From assembly GCA_007750655.1 (NCBI GenBank), contig CP036290.1, positions 2,728,001 through 2,792,000 on the forward strand: 64,000 bases of DNA, given 5' to 3'. A program made the translations under genes and the position numbers. The stretch comes from Rohdeia mirabilis. GTDB taxonomy: Bacteria > Planctomycetota > UBA1135 > GCA-002686595. The notes below the pieces were generated by a model. It did no database searches, was not told where the DNA came from, and worked only from the letters and a program-made list of their open reading frames with translations. Positions 27,198 to 36,813 of the stretch are shown piece after piece (positions within the stretch are counted from its first letter, which is position 1; each line of letters opens with the position of its first letter).

Positions 27198-29375
27198 TCA
27201 GAGGATGTTGAGTACACCCTTGCCGTCCGTCGAGTTCAGCGTCTCGACCGAAGCTCGGTAGTTGAGGTCGACGCCGATCTTCGAGTTCCAAGGCATCGGC
27301 TCCTTGTCGGCCACGAGGCCGAGAGCGGCGGCCGCAAATGCGCGCGCCGTGCCCGTCAGTGTCTCGTCCTGAAGCATCTTCACCAACGTTTCGACGCTGC
27401 GACGGTCCCCGATGATTCCGAGAGCAGTCGCGAGCGCCGCCTGCGTCGAGAGCGAGCGCGCGTCGGCGAGCATCCTGGAGAGGAGCTCGACCGTGCGCTT
27501 GTCGCCCAAGAGTCCGAGCGCGATCGCCGCCTGCTTCAGAAGCTCGGGCTCGTACTCGGAGCGCTCGACCAACGCCTGGATCAGCTCGCTGGACGTCGTC
27601 GACCCGAGCATTCCCAGCGACAGTGCCACGTAGCCGCGCGCGGCCGGCGTTCGCGTCGTCACCAGCTTGTGCTCGAGTTCCTTCTTGGAGTCGATCGAGC
27701 CGGCGAGACCAGTTGCCACCGCGAAAGCTCCGATGTCGTCCGCGCCGTCCGCCGCAGCGAGCTCGTCGTGCAGCGCGACGAGTGAGGCGACGATGGGACG
27801 CTCTCCACGCTCGCGAAGTCGCTCGTGGAGCACGCCCAATGCAAGCCCGGCGTAGTGCTGCTCGCCGGAGCGCCCCTTGAGCAGACGCTGCGTCAGGAAC
27901 TCGGCCACGTCGTTTCGAGCAGCAGAGCGTTGCGCGGGATCCAAGACTTCGCCGTCCTCGCTCACAAGCTCGCCCTCTCGCGCGGCGATCTTCGCCAAGG
28001 CGATGAGTGCAAAGTCCTTCGTCTGGCGCTGGTGGTCTCGGTGGGCCGTCATCAATGCGGCTCGAATCCTGCGATCCAGTGCGTCACCGTCCGCATCGCC
28101 GATCAGCCCCAGTGCGAGCGCACAGCTCTGCTGTACCTCCTCAGGAGTGCCTCTTCCGGCCTTCGGGTCGATCGGCTTCAACAGGCGTTCGGCCACATGG
28201 GCCTCCAGCGTGCGCTGGAACTCTCCGTCGCACGATCGCACCAGTCGACCCAGCGCCGTCGGCACGTGCGCGCGCATGTAGCGGTCCGCGTTCCCGTCTT
28301 CGAGCACGGACGACAGGAGTGCGATCTGGGCCTCGAGAGAATCGATCGCGCCAGGATCTACAAGGTCGACTGGACGCTCCAGGACGCTAGGGTCGCCGCT
28401 CGACGGCAGGGGAACGAGCCCGATCGAGATCACGATGGCTGCCGCAAGGTCCTGCGTCGCCTCGCGGGCAGCGGGTAGGAGCGCCCCCGCCAGAGCCTTC
28501 GCGATCGTGTCGCGGGCCAGATCGTGCGAGGCGTCCACCGCGCGCCGCCCCACGAGTCCGAGACCATAGGCGGCGAACGTTCGAGTGCGCAGCGAAACGC
28601 CTTGCTGTGGGTTGCCCGTCAGTCGCCGCCCCTCTTCGGAGTCGTTCAACAGCGCGAGCAATCGATCGACGTTCGCGCGCTCCGTGCTACCGAGTATGCC
28701 CAGCGCGAGAGCTGCCGTTTCGCCGACCTCCTGGCTGGGGGAGTCGAGGTGACGGGCAAGGATCGGTCCGAATGCGATCGCGTCACCACCCTGCGGTGGA
28801 TCTCCGATCTTGGCGAGCGCGATCAACACCGCCGTGACGATGTCGTTGTCGGACTCGCCCTCGAGAGCCGCGAGGAGAGCTGGGACGATCTCGCCGCGGA
28901 TCTGCTCCGTCGTCGGCGCCAGGCTGGCGGGCACAGAAGGGCCCGCGGGATCGCCCAGAAAGTGACCGTCTCCTTCGCCAGTCGAGTTCGCTCGATGGAC
29001 AGCTGCCTTGAGTTCGAGGAACGGGTCCTTGTTGAACTCCCACCAGAACGACCACGCCGTGGGATCGCTGTTCGTGTCGACGTATCCGTCGGGAGTGCTC
29101 GGCCCCTTGTCGCCACCGGGCGAACCGGGAAGGAACGGAGCACCGGCTCCAGGCGGAGTGGTCGGCCCGGTGGGTGCTTCGGGTGCAGGCCCGTCGGGTC
29201 GGCCACCTGTGACAGGCGGTGCTGACGACGGAGGCGAGCCGGCGCCCGGAGGAACGGTGTCGCCGGGTCCGCGATAGATGCCGCCGTGGGCGGATGCACG
29301 CGGACAGAGGAAGGTCGAGAGACCGAGGAAGGCGACAGCGACGAAAGCAGGACGGGGGAGGTCGAGAAGCGGCAT
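27198..29375 (-). CDS. Secreted HEAT-repeat protein with AHGGxYRGPGDTVPPG motif (B)
   Basis: A 725-residue protein from ATG 29375, the first in-frame Met that gives a clean signal peptide (cleavage after ASA, residue 29). The mature chain begins HGGIYRGPGDTVPPGAG, then a Pro/Gly-rich linker, then SFWWEFNKDPFLELKAAVH, which starts the folded part. Repeats such as ETAALALGILGSTERANVDR and GYVALSLGMLGSTTSSELIQ are HEAT/Armadillo-like. The C-terminus ends NYRASVETLNSTDGKGVLNIL in two pieces, nearly identical to protein C. It is probably periplasmic or surface-located and a protein-binding solenoid; the partner is unknown. Confidence 0.85.
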   Translation of the reverse strand: MPLLDLPRPAFVAVAFLGLSTFLCPRASAHGGIYRGPGDTVPPGAGSPPSSAPPVTGGRPDGPAPEAPTGPTTPPGAGAPFLPGSPGGDKGPSTPDGYVDTNSDPTAWSFWWEFNKDPFLELKAAVHRANSTGEGDGHFLGDPAGPSVPASLAPTTEQIRGEIVPALLAALEGESDNDIVTAVLIALAKIGDPPQGGDAIAFGPILARHLDSPSQEVGETAALALGILGSTERANVDRLLALLNDSEEGRRLTGNPQQGVSLRTRTFAAYGLGLVGRRAVDASHDLARDTIAKALAGALLPAAREATQDLAAAIVISIGLVPLPSSGDPSVLERPVDLVDPGAIDSLEAQIALLSSVLEDGNADRYMRAHVPTALGRLVRSCDGEFQRTLEAHVAERLLKPIDPKAGRGTPEEVQQSCALALGLIGDADGDALDRRIRAALMTAHRDHQRQTKDFALIALAKIAAREGELVSEDGEVLDPAQRSAARNDVAEFLTQRLLKGRSGEQHYAGLALGVLHERLRERGERPIVASLVALHDELAAADGADDIGAFAVATGLAGSIDSKKELEHKLVTTRTPAARGYVALSLGMLGSTTSSELIQALVERSEYEPELLKQAAIALGLLGDKRTVELLSRMLADARSLSTQAALATALGIIGDRRSVETLVKMLQDETLTGTARAFAAAALGLVADKEPMPWNSKIGVDLNYRASVETLNSTDGKGVLNIL

Positions 29376-29579
29376 CGAGAGTGACTCGGATGGGGGATCC
29401 GCAACGTGCTCCCCCTTCGGCAACTGTCGTGCCTCGCGCGAGGATCGAGACACGATGAGCCTCGATCGAGGTCCACGCGCCCGACGTCGACCAAGGTGTC
29501 TCGCGTAGGTTCACTCCGCTCTTCGACCAACCGAACGAGGGGACAGGACTGGCACGCCGAAGGAACGACGGACCCTGTG

Positions 29580-29620
29580 CGAGCGGGGCGACGATCGAAG
29601 TTCGATCGTCGCCCCGCTCG
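29580..29620 (-). terminator. Perfect 20-bp inverted repeat with one central base
   Basis: Arms 29580-29599 and 29601-29620 are exactly complementary around a single G at 29600. As RNA it would form a very stable hairpin with a small loop, 57-97 nt past the gene C stop. There is no T tract, so it may be a terminator helped by other factors, a processing site, or a DNA cruciform. It would also hinder read-through from C into B. Confidence 0.5.
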
Positions 29621-29655
29621 ATGCTTGACGCATCGTTGTCGATGCGCCGATGCCA

Positions 29656-29669
29656 CCCGCTCTCGCGGG
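29656..29669 (-). terminator. Short GC hairpin just after HEAT gene C
   Basis: A 5-bp stem (cccgc/gcggg) with a 4-nt loop, 7 nt past the gene C stop. Together with the 6-bp hairpin at 29630-29645 (gcatcg/cgatgc) and the 41-bp repeat it makes a cluster of three potential hairpins at this 3' end. Confidence 0.3.
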
Positions 29670-29676
29670 CTCGCCG

Positions 29677-31857
29677 TCACAGGATGTTGAGCACGCCCTT
29701 CCCGTCCTGGGTGTTGAGGGTCTCGAGCGACGCACGGTAGTTGAGGTCCACCGCGATCTTCGAGTTCCAGGGCAGGGGCTCCTTGTCCGCGACGATGCCG
29801 AGCGCCACGGCCGCGAACCCGCGAGCCGTCTCGGTCATGGTCTTGTCCTCGAGCATCTCTACCAGCGGATCCACCGAGCGACGGTCGCCGATGAAGCCGA
29901 GGGCCGACGCGAGCGACGCCTGGGTCGCCAGCGACTTGGCACCGCGCAGCATGTCGATCAGCTGCGGAACGGTGTTCTTGTCACCCAAGAGACCAAGTGC
30001 GATCGCCGCCTGCTTCAGGAGGTCCGGCTGGTACTCGGACTGCTCGACGATCGTCTTGATGATGTCCTGCGACTCGTTGATGCGAAGCATTCCGAGGGCG
30101 AGGGTCACGTAGCCGCGCGCGACGGGCTCCTTCGTCTTGGTCAACAGGCGCTGCAGGGCTTCCTTGGCACTGGGATCACCAGCGAGCGCCGAGGCGACCG
30201 AGAAGGCACCGATGTCCTCGGCAGCCTTCGAGTCGGCCAGCGCGCCGTGCAGCGTCACGATCGACGGCGTATCCACCTTCTCGTTCGCATTGCTGAGCAT
30301 CCAGTTCATGACCCCGATGCCGAGGCCCGCGTAGTGCTCTTCACCCGAACGGCCACTCTTGAGTCGTGCCAGAAGGTGCTTGACGACCTCGGCACGACCG
30401 ACTTCGAAGCGATCGTCGGCAGCGACCGGAGCGCCATCCTCGTCGACCTCTTCACCCTTGCGGGCACCGATCTTCGCGAGGGCGATGAGCGCGAAGTTCT
30501 TCGCCTGACGCTGCTGGTTCTTGTAGGCGGAGGTCAGGACCTTGCGGATCTCCTCGTCCAAGTCGTCCTCGTCCGAGTCACCGACGAGTCCGAGCGCGAG
30601 GGAACAGCTCTGCTGGACCTCTTCCTCGTACTTGCCACCCTTGCGGGGATCGAGGGGCACGAGCAGGAGTTCGGCCACGTGCTTCTTGATCGCACGGCGG
30701 TGCTCGACGAGGTCACTGCGGTCCTCGAGCGACTGCAACATGCGCGCCAGAGCGGTCGGCACGTGGGCACGCATGTAGCGGTCCAGTCGCAGGTCGTCGA
30801 AGACCGTGGACAGGAGCGCGATCTGCTTCTCCAGCGTGTCGATGGTGCCAGGCTCGTTCGGGTCCACCTTGGCCGTGAGCTCCTCGATGTTGCCGGACGG
30901 CTCGAGCGGAACCAGCCCCATCGAGATGACGATCGCGGCCGCCAGGTCCTGGGTGGCTTCGCGCTCCGCGGGCATCAGTGCGTCGGCGAAGTGCTGCACG
31001 ATCGAGCCGCGGACGTCGGTCTGCGGATCGGACTCGGCCCGGTATCCGACCAGGCCCAGGCCGTAGGCTGCGAACGTGCGCGTGCGCAGGGGCGCGCCAC
31101 TCTCGGTGTCACCGAGCGCTTCGCGTCCAACCTTGTTGTCGGTCATCAGGCCGACGAGGCGGTCGAGGTTGTTCTTCGACGAGTTCGCGAGGATGCCCAA
31201 CGAGAGCGCAGCGGTCTCGCTGATCTCCTGGTTCGGGTCCTTGAGGAAGCTCGCGATCACCTCGCTGAACTCCGAGCGACCATCCTCACCGGGGAGGTCA
31301 CCGATCTTCGCAAGCGCGATCAGGCAGCCCGTCACGATGTCGTTGTTCGTCTCGGTCTCGAGCGCGCGTAGGAGCGCGGGCACGATCGTGCCCCGAATCT
31401 GATCGGACGAAGGCTTGAGCGTGTCCTTCGCTTCGGACTGCTCCCCGTCGCCGAGGAAGAAGTCGCTCGAACCGGTGGCGGGCGCGGCCGTGTGGATGGC
31501 GGCCTTCAGGTTGATGTAAGGCTCCTTGTTGAACTCCCACCAGAACGACCAGAGCGTCAGGTCGGCACTGGTGTCGACCTGGTCCGTGCCGGTCGTCGGG
31601 CCCTTGCCACCACCGGGGGGCGCGCCGGGCAACGGCGGACCACCGGTGGGCGGCGGCGTCGTCGGTCCCTGCGGCGCCTCGGGAGCCGGCCCCTGGGGCG
31701 AGCTCGGCGTCGTCGGACCACCGCCAGCGGGAGGGTTGCCGGCTCCAGGCGGAACCGTGTCACCAGGACCGCGGTAGGTGCCGCCGTGGGCGAAAGCATC
31801 GCTACCGATCCACGCGACGGTGGACAGTGTGAGCGCGCCGAGGATGAACTTCTGCAT
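29677..31857 (-). CDS. Secreted HEAT-repeat protein with AHGGxYRGPGDTVPPG motif (C)
   Basis: A 726-residue protein from ATG 31857; the frame opens ten codons earlier but this Met gives an ideal signal peptide (cleavage after AFA, residue 23). The mature chain begins HGGTYRGPGDTVPPGAG, followed by a Pro/Gly-rich linker and SFWWEFNKEPYINLKAAIH. HEAT-type repeats follow (such as ETAALSLGILANSSKNNLDR) and the tail ends GKGVLNIL as in protein B. B and C are close paralogues over their whole length; A is a divergent one. Being first in the series on this strand, C probably has its own promoter in the 478-bp gap behind it. Confidence 0.87.
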   Translation of the reverse strand: MQKFILGALTLSTVAWIGSDAFAHGGTYRGPGDTVPPGAGNPPAGGGPTTPSSPQGPAPEAPQGPTTPPPTGGPPLPGAPPGGGKGPTTGTDQVDTSADLTLWSFWWEFNKEPYINLKAAIHTAAPATGSSDFFLGDGEQSEAKDTLKPSSDQIRGTIVPALLRALETETNNDIVTGCLIALAKIGDLPGEDGRSEFSEVIASFLKDPNQEISETAALSLGILANSSKNNLDRLVGLMTDNKVGREALGDTESGAPLRTRTFAAYGLGLVGYRAESDPQTDVRGSIVQHFADALMPAEREATQDLAAAIVISMGLVPLEPSGNIEELTAKVDPNEPGTIDTLEKQIALLSTVFDDLRLDRYMRAHVPTALARMLQSLEDRSDLVEHRRAIKKHVAELLLVPLDPRKGGKYEEEVQQSCSLALGLVGDSDEDDLDEEIRKVLTSAYKNQQRQAKNFALIALAKIGARKGEEVDEDGAPVAADDRFEVGRAEVVKHLLARLKSGRSGEEHYAGLGIGVMNWMLSNANEKVDTPSIVTLHGALADSKAAEDIGAFSVASALAGDPSAKEALQRLLTKTKEPVARGYVTLALGMLRINESQDIIKTIVEQSEYQPDLLKQAAIALGLLGDKNTVPQLIDMLRGAKSLATQASLASALGFIGDRRSVDPLVEMLEDKTMTETARGFAAVALGIVADKEPLPWNSKIAVDLNYRASLETLNTQDGKGVLNIL

Positions 31858-32335
31858 GTGAGCTTCGGATGGGAGCGGCCGGTCCACCGATCGACGTTCG
31901 TGCGTCGAGTTGCGAGCCGGTTCGCGGGTTCGATTCTTCTTCAGATTCGTGGCTGGGGAACCCGAACGGCGGGTCCGCGCGTGGCGCAGGCCGCTGATCG
32001 GTCCTCCCGGACACGGCCAGTGTGCAAGAGATGTGCCTGAGGGGCCAGATCGACGACGCAGCCTTCTCCCCAGGGCCCACAGGCCTCAGGAGTGCCTCGC
32101 CACGTCCTCCCTGGGGAAGTCCGTAGGCCCTGCATCAGCCGCCGTTACGCATTCGTGACCGGGTTCACCGCAGCGCCGCCCGGCACGGCCGCGTTGCGCG
32201 CCGATCGCGCCGGCGGGGGAGTGGTCGCCGGTGGGGGAGCCCACCCAGTGGGGCACCCCACCATCGCGCAGCAGAGGCCCCTGCGTAGCAGCGGCCCCAC
32301 CCCACCCAGGGCACCGGTCCCGGCCGAGCGATCCG
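31858..32335. other. 478-bp spacer between sdhB and HEAT gene C
   Basis: No credible gene. It holds the leader of gene C (CTCCCATCCGAAG on the minus strand, like that of gene B) and G-rich runs at 32215-32219 and 32233-32237. The second run is part of a 14-bp element repeated on the other side of sdhCAB. Confidence 0.5.
32229..32242. repeat. 14-bp element cggtgggggagccc, copy 1 (after sdhB)
   Basis: Identical to 35952-35965. Here it is followed by accc, so it can fold as ggtggg/cccacc with a short loop. It lies 94 nt past the sdhB stop. Confidence 0.5.
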
Positions 32336-33112
32336 TCAGTTCGAGCGAACGACCGTCGCCTTGATGTAGTCGCGGTTGAGCTGAGCGATCACGTCCACCC
32401 CGATTCCCTTCGGGCAGGCCTTCGAGCACTCGTAGTGGTTCGTGCAGTTGCCGAACCCCTCGCTGTCCATGGCCTGGACCATGGCAACGACTCGGCGCTC
32501 GCGCTCGGGCTGTCCCTGGGGCAGGCGAGCGAGGTGCGAGACCTTGGCACCGACGAAGAGCATGGCGGACGAGTTCGGACAGGCAGCGACACACGCCCCG
32601 CAGCCGATGCACGCAGCCGCGTCCATGGCCTGGTCCGAGTCCTCGCGCGAGATCGGAGTCGCGTTGGCGTCGGGCGGCGAGCCGGTGTTCGCCGAGACGT
32701 ACCCGCCCGCGGACATGACGCGATCGAACGCCGAGCGGTCCACCATCAGGTCCCGGATCACGGGGAAGGAGTCGGCGCGCCAGGGCTCGACGAAGACCGT
32801 CTCACCCGACCGGAACTTGCGCATGTGCAGCTGGCACGTGGCGGTCTCGGGCTCGGCGCCGTGCGCCTGTCCGTTGATCACCATGCTGCAGCTCCCGCAG
32901 ATGCCCTCGCGACAGTCGTGGTCGAACACCACGGGCTCCTTGCCGGCTCGAACGAGCGTCGCGTTGAGGACATCCATCATCTCGAGGAACGAGCTGTGGA
33001 CGGAGACTCCCTTCATCTCGTGGGTTTCGAACTGCCCCGGCGCTCCGCCGCTGCGCTGACGCCAGACCTTCAGAGTGAGGTCGATCGTCTCGTCGTGTTC
33101 GTTGGCACTCAT
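32336..33112 (-). CDS. sdhB: Succinate dehydrogenase/fumarate reductase iron-sulfur subunit
   Basis: A 258-residue subunit from ATG 33112, with GGAG about 7 nt upstream. The [2Fe-2S] ligands are in CREGICGSC and a later ATCQL. The [4Fe-4S] and [3Fe-4S] ligands are in [15 protein letters not shown] and [15 protein letters not shown]. It passes electrons from FAD in SdhA to quinone. All cysteines of the three clusters are present. It is the last gene of sdhCAB, 13 bp after sdhA. Confidence 0.96.
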   Translation of the reverse strand: MSANEHDETIDLTLKVWRQRSGGAPGQFETHEMKGVSVHSSFLEMMDVLNATLVRAGKEPVVFDHDCREGICGSCSMVINGQAHGAEPETATCQLHMRKFRSGETVFVEPWRADSFPVIRDLMVDRSAFDRVMSAGGYVSANTGSPPDANATPISREDSDQAMDAAACIGCGACVAACPNSSAMLFVGAKVSHLARLPQGQPERERRVVAMVQAMDSEGFGNCTNHYECSKACPKGIGVDVIAQLNRDYIKATVVRSN

Positions 33113-33125
33113 CGTTCTGCTCCGA

Positions 33126-35066
33126 TTACTTGTAGCTGCGCTGGGTGAGGTGCACGTACTCGAACTCGAGCGGCTCGCGGTGCTCGGTGAACGGCTTGTT
33201 CGCGCCGTTGTACTCCCAGGCCGACGCGTGACAGAAGTTCTCGTCGTCCCGTTTGGCCTCGCCCTCGGCAGTCTGGTGCTCCTCGCGGAAGTGCCCACCG
33301 CAGGACTCCTCGCGCGTGAGCGCGTCGTTCGCGAACAGCTCGGCGAACTCCAGGAAGTCGGCGACGCGGCCGGCGGTCTCGAGTTCCATGTTCAGGTCGC
33401 GCGCGTCCCCGGGAATCATGAGGTCGCCCCAGAACGCCTCGCGAATGCCTCGAATCCGCACGAGCGCGTCCTCGAGCCCAGCCTTCGTCCGCGACATGCC
33501 GACCTGGTCCCACATGACCTTTCCGAGTTCGCGGTGGAAGCTGTCGGCGGGGCGGCTGCCGCGAATGCCCATCAGCCTGTCCACGCTCGCGCGGACGTCG
33601 GCCTCGGCGGCGTCGAACGCCTCGTGGCTGGTGCTGACGGGTTGCAGGCTGCGGCCGGCCAGGTGCCCTGCAATGGTGTACGGGATCACGAAATAGCCGT
33701 CCGCCAGCCCCTGCATCAGAGCACTGGCACCGAGACGGTTCGCACCGTGATCGGAGAAGTTGGCCTCGCCCAGCGCGAAGAGGCCGGGCACGGTCGTCTC
33801 GAGGTTGTAGTCCACCCACAGGCCACCCATCGTGTAGTGGACGGCGGGGTAGATGCGCATCGGCTTGGTGTACGGATCGTCACCGGTGATGCGCTCGTAC
33901 ATCTGGAAGAGGTTCCCGTACTTCGCCTCGATCGTCGCGCGCCCGTGACGAGCGATCGCGTCGAGGAAGTCGAGGTACACCGCGACCCCGGTCGGGCCGA
34001 CACCGAAGCCCGCGTCGCAACGCTCCTTCGCGGCGCGCGACGCCACGTCGCGGGGAACCAGGTTGCCGAAGCTCGGGTAGCGCCGCTCGAGGTAGTAGTC
34101 GCGCTCGTCCTCGGGGATCTGGTTCGCGGGACGCTTGTCGCCCGCGGCCTTCGGAACCCAGACGCGACCGTCGTTGCGCAGACTCTCGCTCATCAGCGTG
34201 AGTTTGCTCTGGTAGTCACCGGAGACGGGGATGCACGTGGGGTGGATCTGGGTGAAGCACGGATTGGCGAAGAACGCCCCGCGCTTCGTCGCTCGCCACG
34301 ATGCCGTGACGTTCGACTTCTTGGCGTTCGTGGAAAGGTAGAAGACGTTGCCGTAGCCCCCCGTGCACAACAGCACGGCGTCGGCCGCGAAGCGTTCGAG
34401 CTCGCCGGTCCGCAGATTGCGAACCATCGCGCCCCGCGCGATGCCGTCCACCTTGACCACGTCGAGCAGTTCGCGCTCGGGCATGACGCGCAGACGTCCG
34501 GCCTGCACCTGACGCATCATGGCGCTGTAGGCGCCGAGCAGGAGCTGTTGGCCCGTCTGTCCGCGAGCGTAGAACGTGCGGCTGACCTGGGCGCCACCGA
34601 ACGAACGGTTGTCGAGCATGCCGCCGTAGTCGCGGGCGAACGGCACGCCCTGGGCCACGCACTGATCGATGATGTTCACCGACACCTGGGCCAAGCGGTG
34701 AACGTTGGACTCGCGCGCACGGAAGTCCCCGCCCTTGACCGTGTCGTAGAACAGGCGGTACACGCTGTCCCCGTCGTTCTGGTAGTTCTTCGCCGCGTTG
34801 ATACCGCCTTGTGCAGCGATCGAGTGCGCACGGCGAGGTGAGCCGTGGATGCACAGCGCGGTGACGTCGTAGCCGAGCTCGGCCAGCGACGCGGAGGCGG
34901 AGGCCCCCGCCAGTCCGGTACCGACGACGAGCACCTTGAAGCGCCGCCGATTCGCCGGAGCGACGAGCTTGAGGTCGAAACGGTGTTTGTCCCAGCGCTC
35001 CGCGATCGGCCCACCGGGAGCCTTGGAGTCCAGCCGCGGCGATGCGGTCGTCTTCGTGTCGTTCAT
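33126..35066 (-). CDS. sdhA: Succinate dehydrogenase/fumarate reductase flavoprotein subunit
   Basis: A 646-residue subunit from ATG 35066. The FAD fold begins [17 protein letters not shown], and [19 protein letters not shown] holds the His that links covalently to FAD. Active-site elements follow: [24 protein letters not shown] and the [19 protein letters not shown] strand. Length and sequence style fit the type with a single five-helix cytochrome b (as in Bacteroidetes, Wolinella and Chlamydiae), not the E. coli four-subunit type. The direction, oxidation of succinate or reduction of fumarate, is not decided by sequence. Confidence 0.96.
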   Translation of the reverse strand: MNDTKTTASPRLDSKAPGGPIAERWDKHRFDLKLVAPANRRRFKVLVVGTGLAGASASASLAELGYDVTALCIHGSPRRAHSIAAQGGINAAKNYQNDGDSVYRLFYDTVKGGDFRARESNVHRLAQVSVNIIDQCVAQGVPFARDYGGMLDNRSFGGAQVSRTFYARGQTGQQLLLGAYSAMMRQVQAGRLRVMPERELLDVVKVDGIARGAMVRNLRTGELERFAADAVLLCTGGYGNVFYLSTNAKKSNVTASWRATKRGAFFANPCFTQIHPTCIPVSGDYQSKLTLMSESLRNDGRVWVPKAAGDKRPANQIPEDERDYYLERRYPSFGNLVPRDVASRAAKERCDAGFGVGPTGVAVYLDFLDAIARHGRATIEAKYGNLFQMYERITGDDPYTKPMRIYPAVHYTMGGLWVDYNLETTVPGLFALGEANFSDHGANRLGASALMQGLADGYFVIPYTIAGHLAGRSLQPVSTSHEAFDAAEADVRASVDRLMGIRGSRPADSFHRELGKVMWDQVGMSRTKAGLEDALVRIRGIREAFWGDLMIPGDARDLNMELETAGRVADFLEFAELFANDALTREESCGGHFREEHQTAEGEAKRDDENFCHASAWEYNGANKPFTEHREPLEFEYVHLTQRSYK

Positions 35067-35086
35067 GGTCGTGTGCGCGTCGGCGG

Positions 35087-35755
35087 TCAGCGAATCGCGG
35101 CAGCGAAAGGAATGGAAGCGAAGCCGAGTCCGAGGAGCACCGCGAGCGCGACACCACCCCGTTCGATGAGGGGCGTCCACTTCGGGTGGCGCAGACCGAG
35201 GGTCTGGAACGCGCTCTGGATGGCGTGGGAGAGGTGCAGCGTCAGGGCGGCGATCCCGAGCAGATAGACCGCCATGTGCGCCGTGCCGCCCAAGGTGTTC
35301 CACACCACGTCGGCGGCTCCCGCTCCCGACGCACCGTCGGCGAAGAGGCCCTTGAAGCCACCGTCGAAACGGAAGTCGATCAAGTGCCAGAACAGGAAGA
35401 GCAGCACGATCGTGCCGGTGAGCGGCATGGTCGCCGAGGCGAGTGTCTTTCCACCGCGATCGGCCTGGACCGCGTACTTGCTGTGGCGCGCCTTGCGGTT
35501 CTCGACGATCGTCCGCACCGCGAAGGCGATGTGTCCCACGAACAGAGCCAGGAGCCCCAGCTCGAGCACGTAGAGGAACGGTCCCAGGTCGTGCAGCTTG
35601 CGCGCGTAGGCCTCGAACGCTTCGGGGTCCTTGTACAGCAGCAGGTTGCCGGCGAGGTGAGCGATCAGGAAGCCGACCAGCAGGAGCCCAGTGAGGGCCA
35701 TCGTGGTCTTCTTGCCGATCGATGAGGACAGGAACTGACCGATCCAGGTGAACAT
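35087..35755 (-). CDS. sdhC: Succinate dehydrogenase cytochrome b subunit
   Basis: A 222-residue membrane subunit with five predicted helices. Haem-ligand candidates are His residues in [24 protein letters not shown] and LHLSHAIQS, the layout of di-haem type B succinate:quinone reductases with one anchor. No SdhD follows, consistent with this type. It is first in the sdhCAB operon, 20 bp before sdhA. Upstream lie three spaced G5 runs and a strong hairpin that may control the operon. Confidence 0.93.
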   Translation of the reverse strand: MFTWIGQFLSSSIGKKTTMALTGLLLVGFLIAHLAGNLLLYKDPEAFEAYARKLHDLGPFLYVLELGLLALFVGHIAFAVRTIVENRKARHSKYAVQADRGGKTLASATMPLTGTIVLLFLFWHLIDFRFDGGFKGLFADGASGAGAADVVWNTLGGTAHMAVYLLGIAALTLHLSHAIQSAFQTLGLRHPKWTPLIERGGVALAVLLGLGFASIPFAAAIR

Positions 35756-35776
35756 GGGGCTTCGGAACGCCGTGGT

Positions 35777-35806
35777 GGGGGACTGCGTCGGGGGACCGCG
35801 TGGGGG
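35777..35806. repeat. Three G5 runs at 12-13 bp intervals upstream of sdhC
   Basis: GGGGG at 35777-35781, 35790-35794 and 35802-35806, each in a tGGGGGa or cGGGGGa context, read as three CCCCC blocks on the sdhC strand. They sit 22-51 nt before the sdhC ATG. Candidate operator repeats, or a C-rich mRNA leader. Confidence 0.4.
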
Positions 35807-35946
35807 AGCGCGTGGTGTTCGCAGCCGTGCGAGGCGAGCACCCGTTCGTGGGTGTTCGGTCGGACCTCGACCAGCCTTCGAGCCACGACTGTAGTGAGCG
35901 CGGGTGCGGGTTCCAACGGAGCCGCCCCCCGAACATCCCCACGCGA

Positions 35947-35978
35947 GATCTCGGTGGGGGAGCCCCCCCGCCGAGATC
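35947..35978. promoter_or_regulatory. Strong inverted repeat in the sdhC upstream region
   Basis: gatctcggtggggg pairs with cccccgccgagatc (one G-T pair) around a small loop; the run of seven C allows slippage. It contains copy 2 of the 14-bp element (35952-35965) found also after sdhB at 32229-32242. Confidence 0.4.
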
Positions 35979-36066
35979 GTCGTGGCCGCACCGACCGCGC
36001 CAAGTGCGGGGCACGCCCCGAACGCCCCACCCGGGCCCCGGCCACTGGTGCCTAGACTGCGCCACG

Positions 36067-36693
36067 ATGAGCACCGACGCGACGACCCGGCTCTACCTGA
36101 TCCGACACGGCGAGGTCGACCCGGCCTGGCGCGGTCGCATCTACGGCGGACTCGAGGTCGAGCTCTCCGAGTTCGGCCGCCGCGAGGCGTTCGCGAGCGC
36201 GGCGTGTCTCGCGGGCCTGCCGCTGGACGGCGTGCTCACGTCGACGCTCTCGAGGGCGCAGTTCACGGCCCAGCTCCTGGCCGAGCCTCGAGGGCTCGAG
36301 CCGCGGGACCACGTGGGACTGGTCGAACTGGATCGCGGCGACTGGGCCGGACTCACGTTCGACGAACTCGAGTCCCGGGACCCGGGCGCTCACGAACGCT
36401 GGCTGGCGGCGCCCGACCGCGAGCGCCCTACCAACGGCGAGTCCCTGGCCGACCTGGCCGAACGCGTTCGAGCGGCGCTCCAGGAGTCGATTCGCCCGGA
36501 CGTCGATCGCACGCTCGCCGTCACGGCGCACGGCTGGGTGGTTCGCGTCCTGCTCTGCGAAGCGCTCGGACTCCCGCTGTCGCGCGCCGAGGACCTACGC
36601 ATGCGCACAGCTTCGATCCACGCCATCGAGTGGCGCGACGGGCGGCCATCGCGACTCCTCGGGCTCGACCTGGACGGCCCGCTGGCCCCCTGA
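36067..36693 (+). CDS. Histidine phosphatase superfamily protein
   Basis: A 208-residue protein from ATG 36067. It has the catalytic LIRHGEVD (residues 11-18, phosphohistidine in RHG), [10 protein letters not shown] and the second catalytic histidine in [26 protein letters not shown] is the conserved region of cobalamin-P phosphatase (CobC/alpha-ribazole phosphatase) and phosphoglycerate-mutase-like members. Substrate not determined; no cobalamin genes are nearby. It is a single gene facing the small Cys-rich gene. Confidence 0.88.
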   Translation: MSTDATTRLYLIRHGEVDPAWRGRIYGGLEVELSEFGRREAFASAACLAGLPLDGVLTSTLSRAQFTAQLLAEPRGLEPRDHVGLVELDRGDWAGLTFDELESRDPGAHERWLAAPDRERPTNGESLADLAERVRAALQESIRPDVDRTLAVTAHGWVVRVLLCEALGLPLSRAEDLRMRTASIHAIEWRDGRPSRLLGLDLDGPLAP

Positions 36694-36813
36694 GGGTTCG
36701 TTGGACGGGCGCGGCACGAGGCCATCCGGCGCAGGCCGACGGCCCGGCCGCCGCCCAGCGGTCGCTGGATCGAGCAACGACGGAGCGAACTTCGCCGCTC
36801 GCGGTCCTGTCGA

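Larger units (their letters stand above)
29376..29676. other. 301-bp spacer between HEAT genes B and C
   Basis: It holds a 12-bp palindrome (29460-29471), the 41-bp inverted repeat (29580-29620), two smaller hairpins (29630-29645 and 29656-29669) and, next to gene B, a C-rich leader on the minus strand (CCCCCATCCGAG). No credible coding frame. Confidence 0.55.
35756..36066. other. 311-bp divergent regulatory region of sdhC
   Basis: Lies between sdhC (minus) and the phosphatase gene (plus). It holds three G5 runs at 12-13 bp spacing (35777-35806) and a strong inverted repeat (35947-35978) that includes the 14-bp sdh-flanking element. No coding frame is convincing. Confidence 0.5.

Noticed and set aside
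36067..36693. Naming the histidine phosphatase cobC or gpmB
   Set aside because: Motifs do not decide the substrate and there are no cobalamin or glycolysis neighbours.
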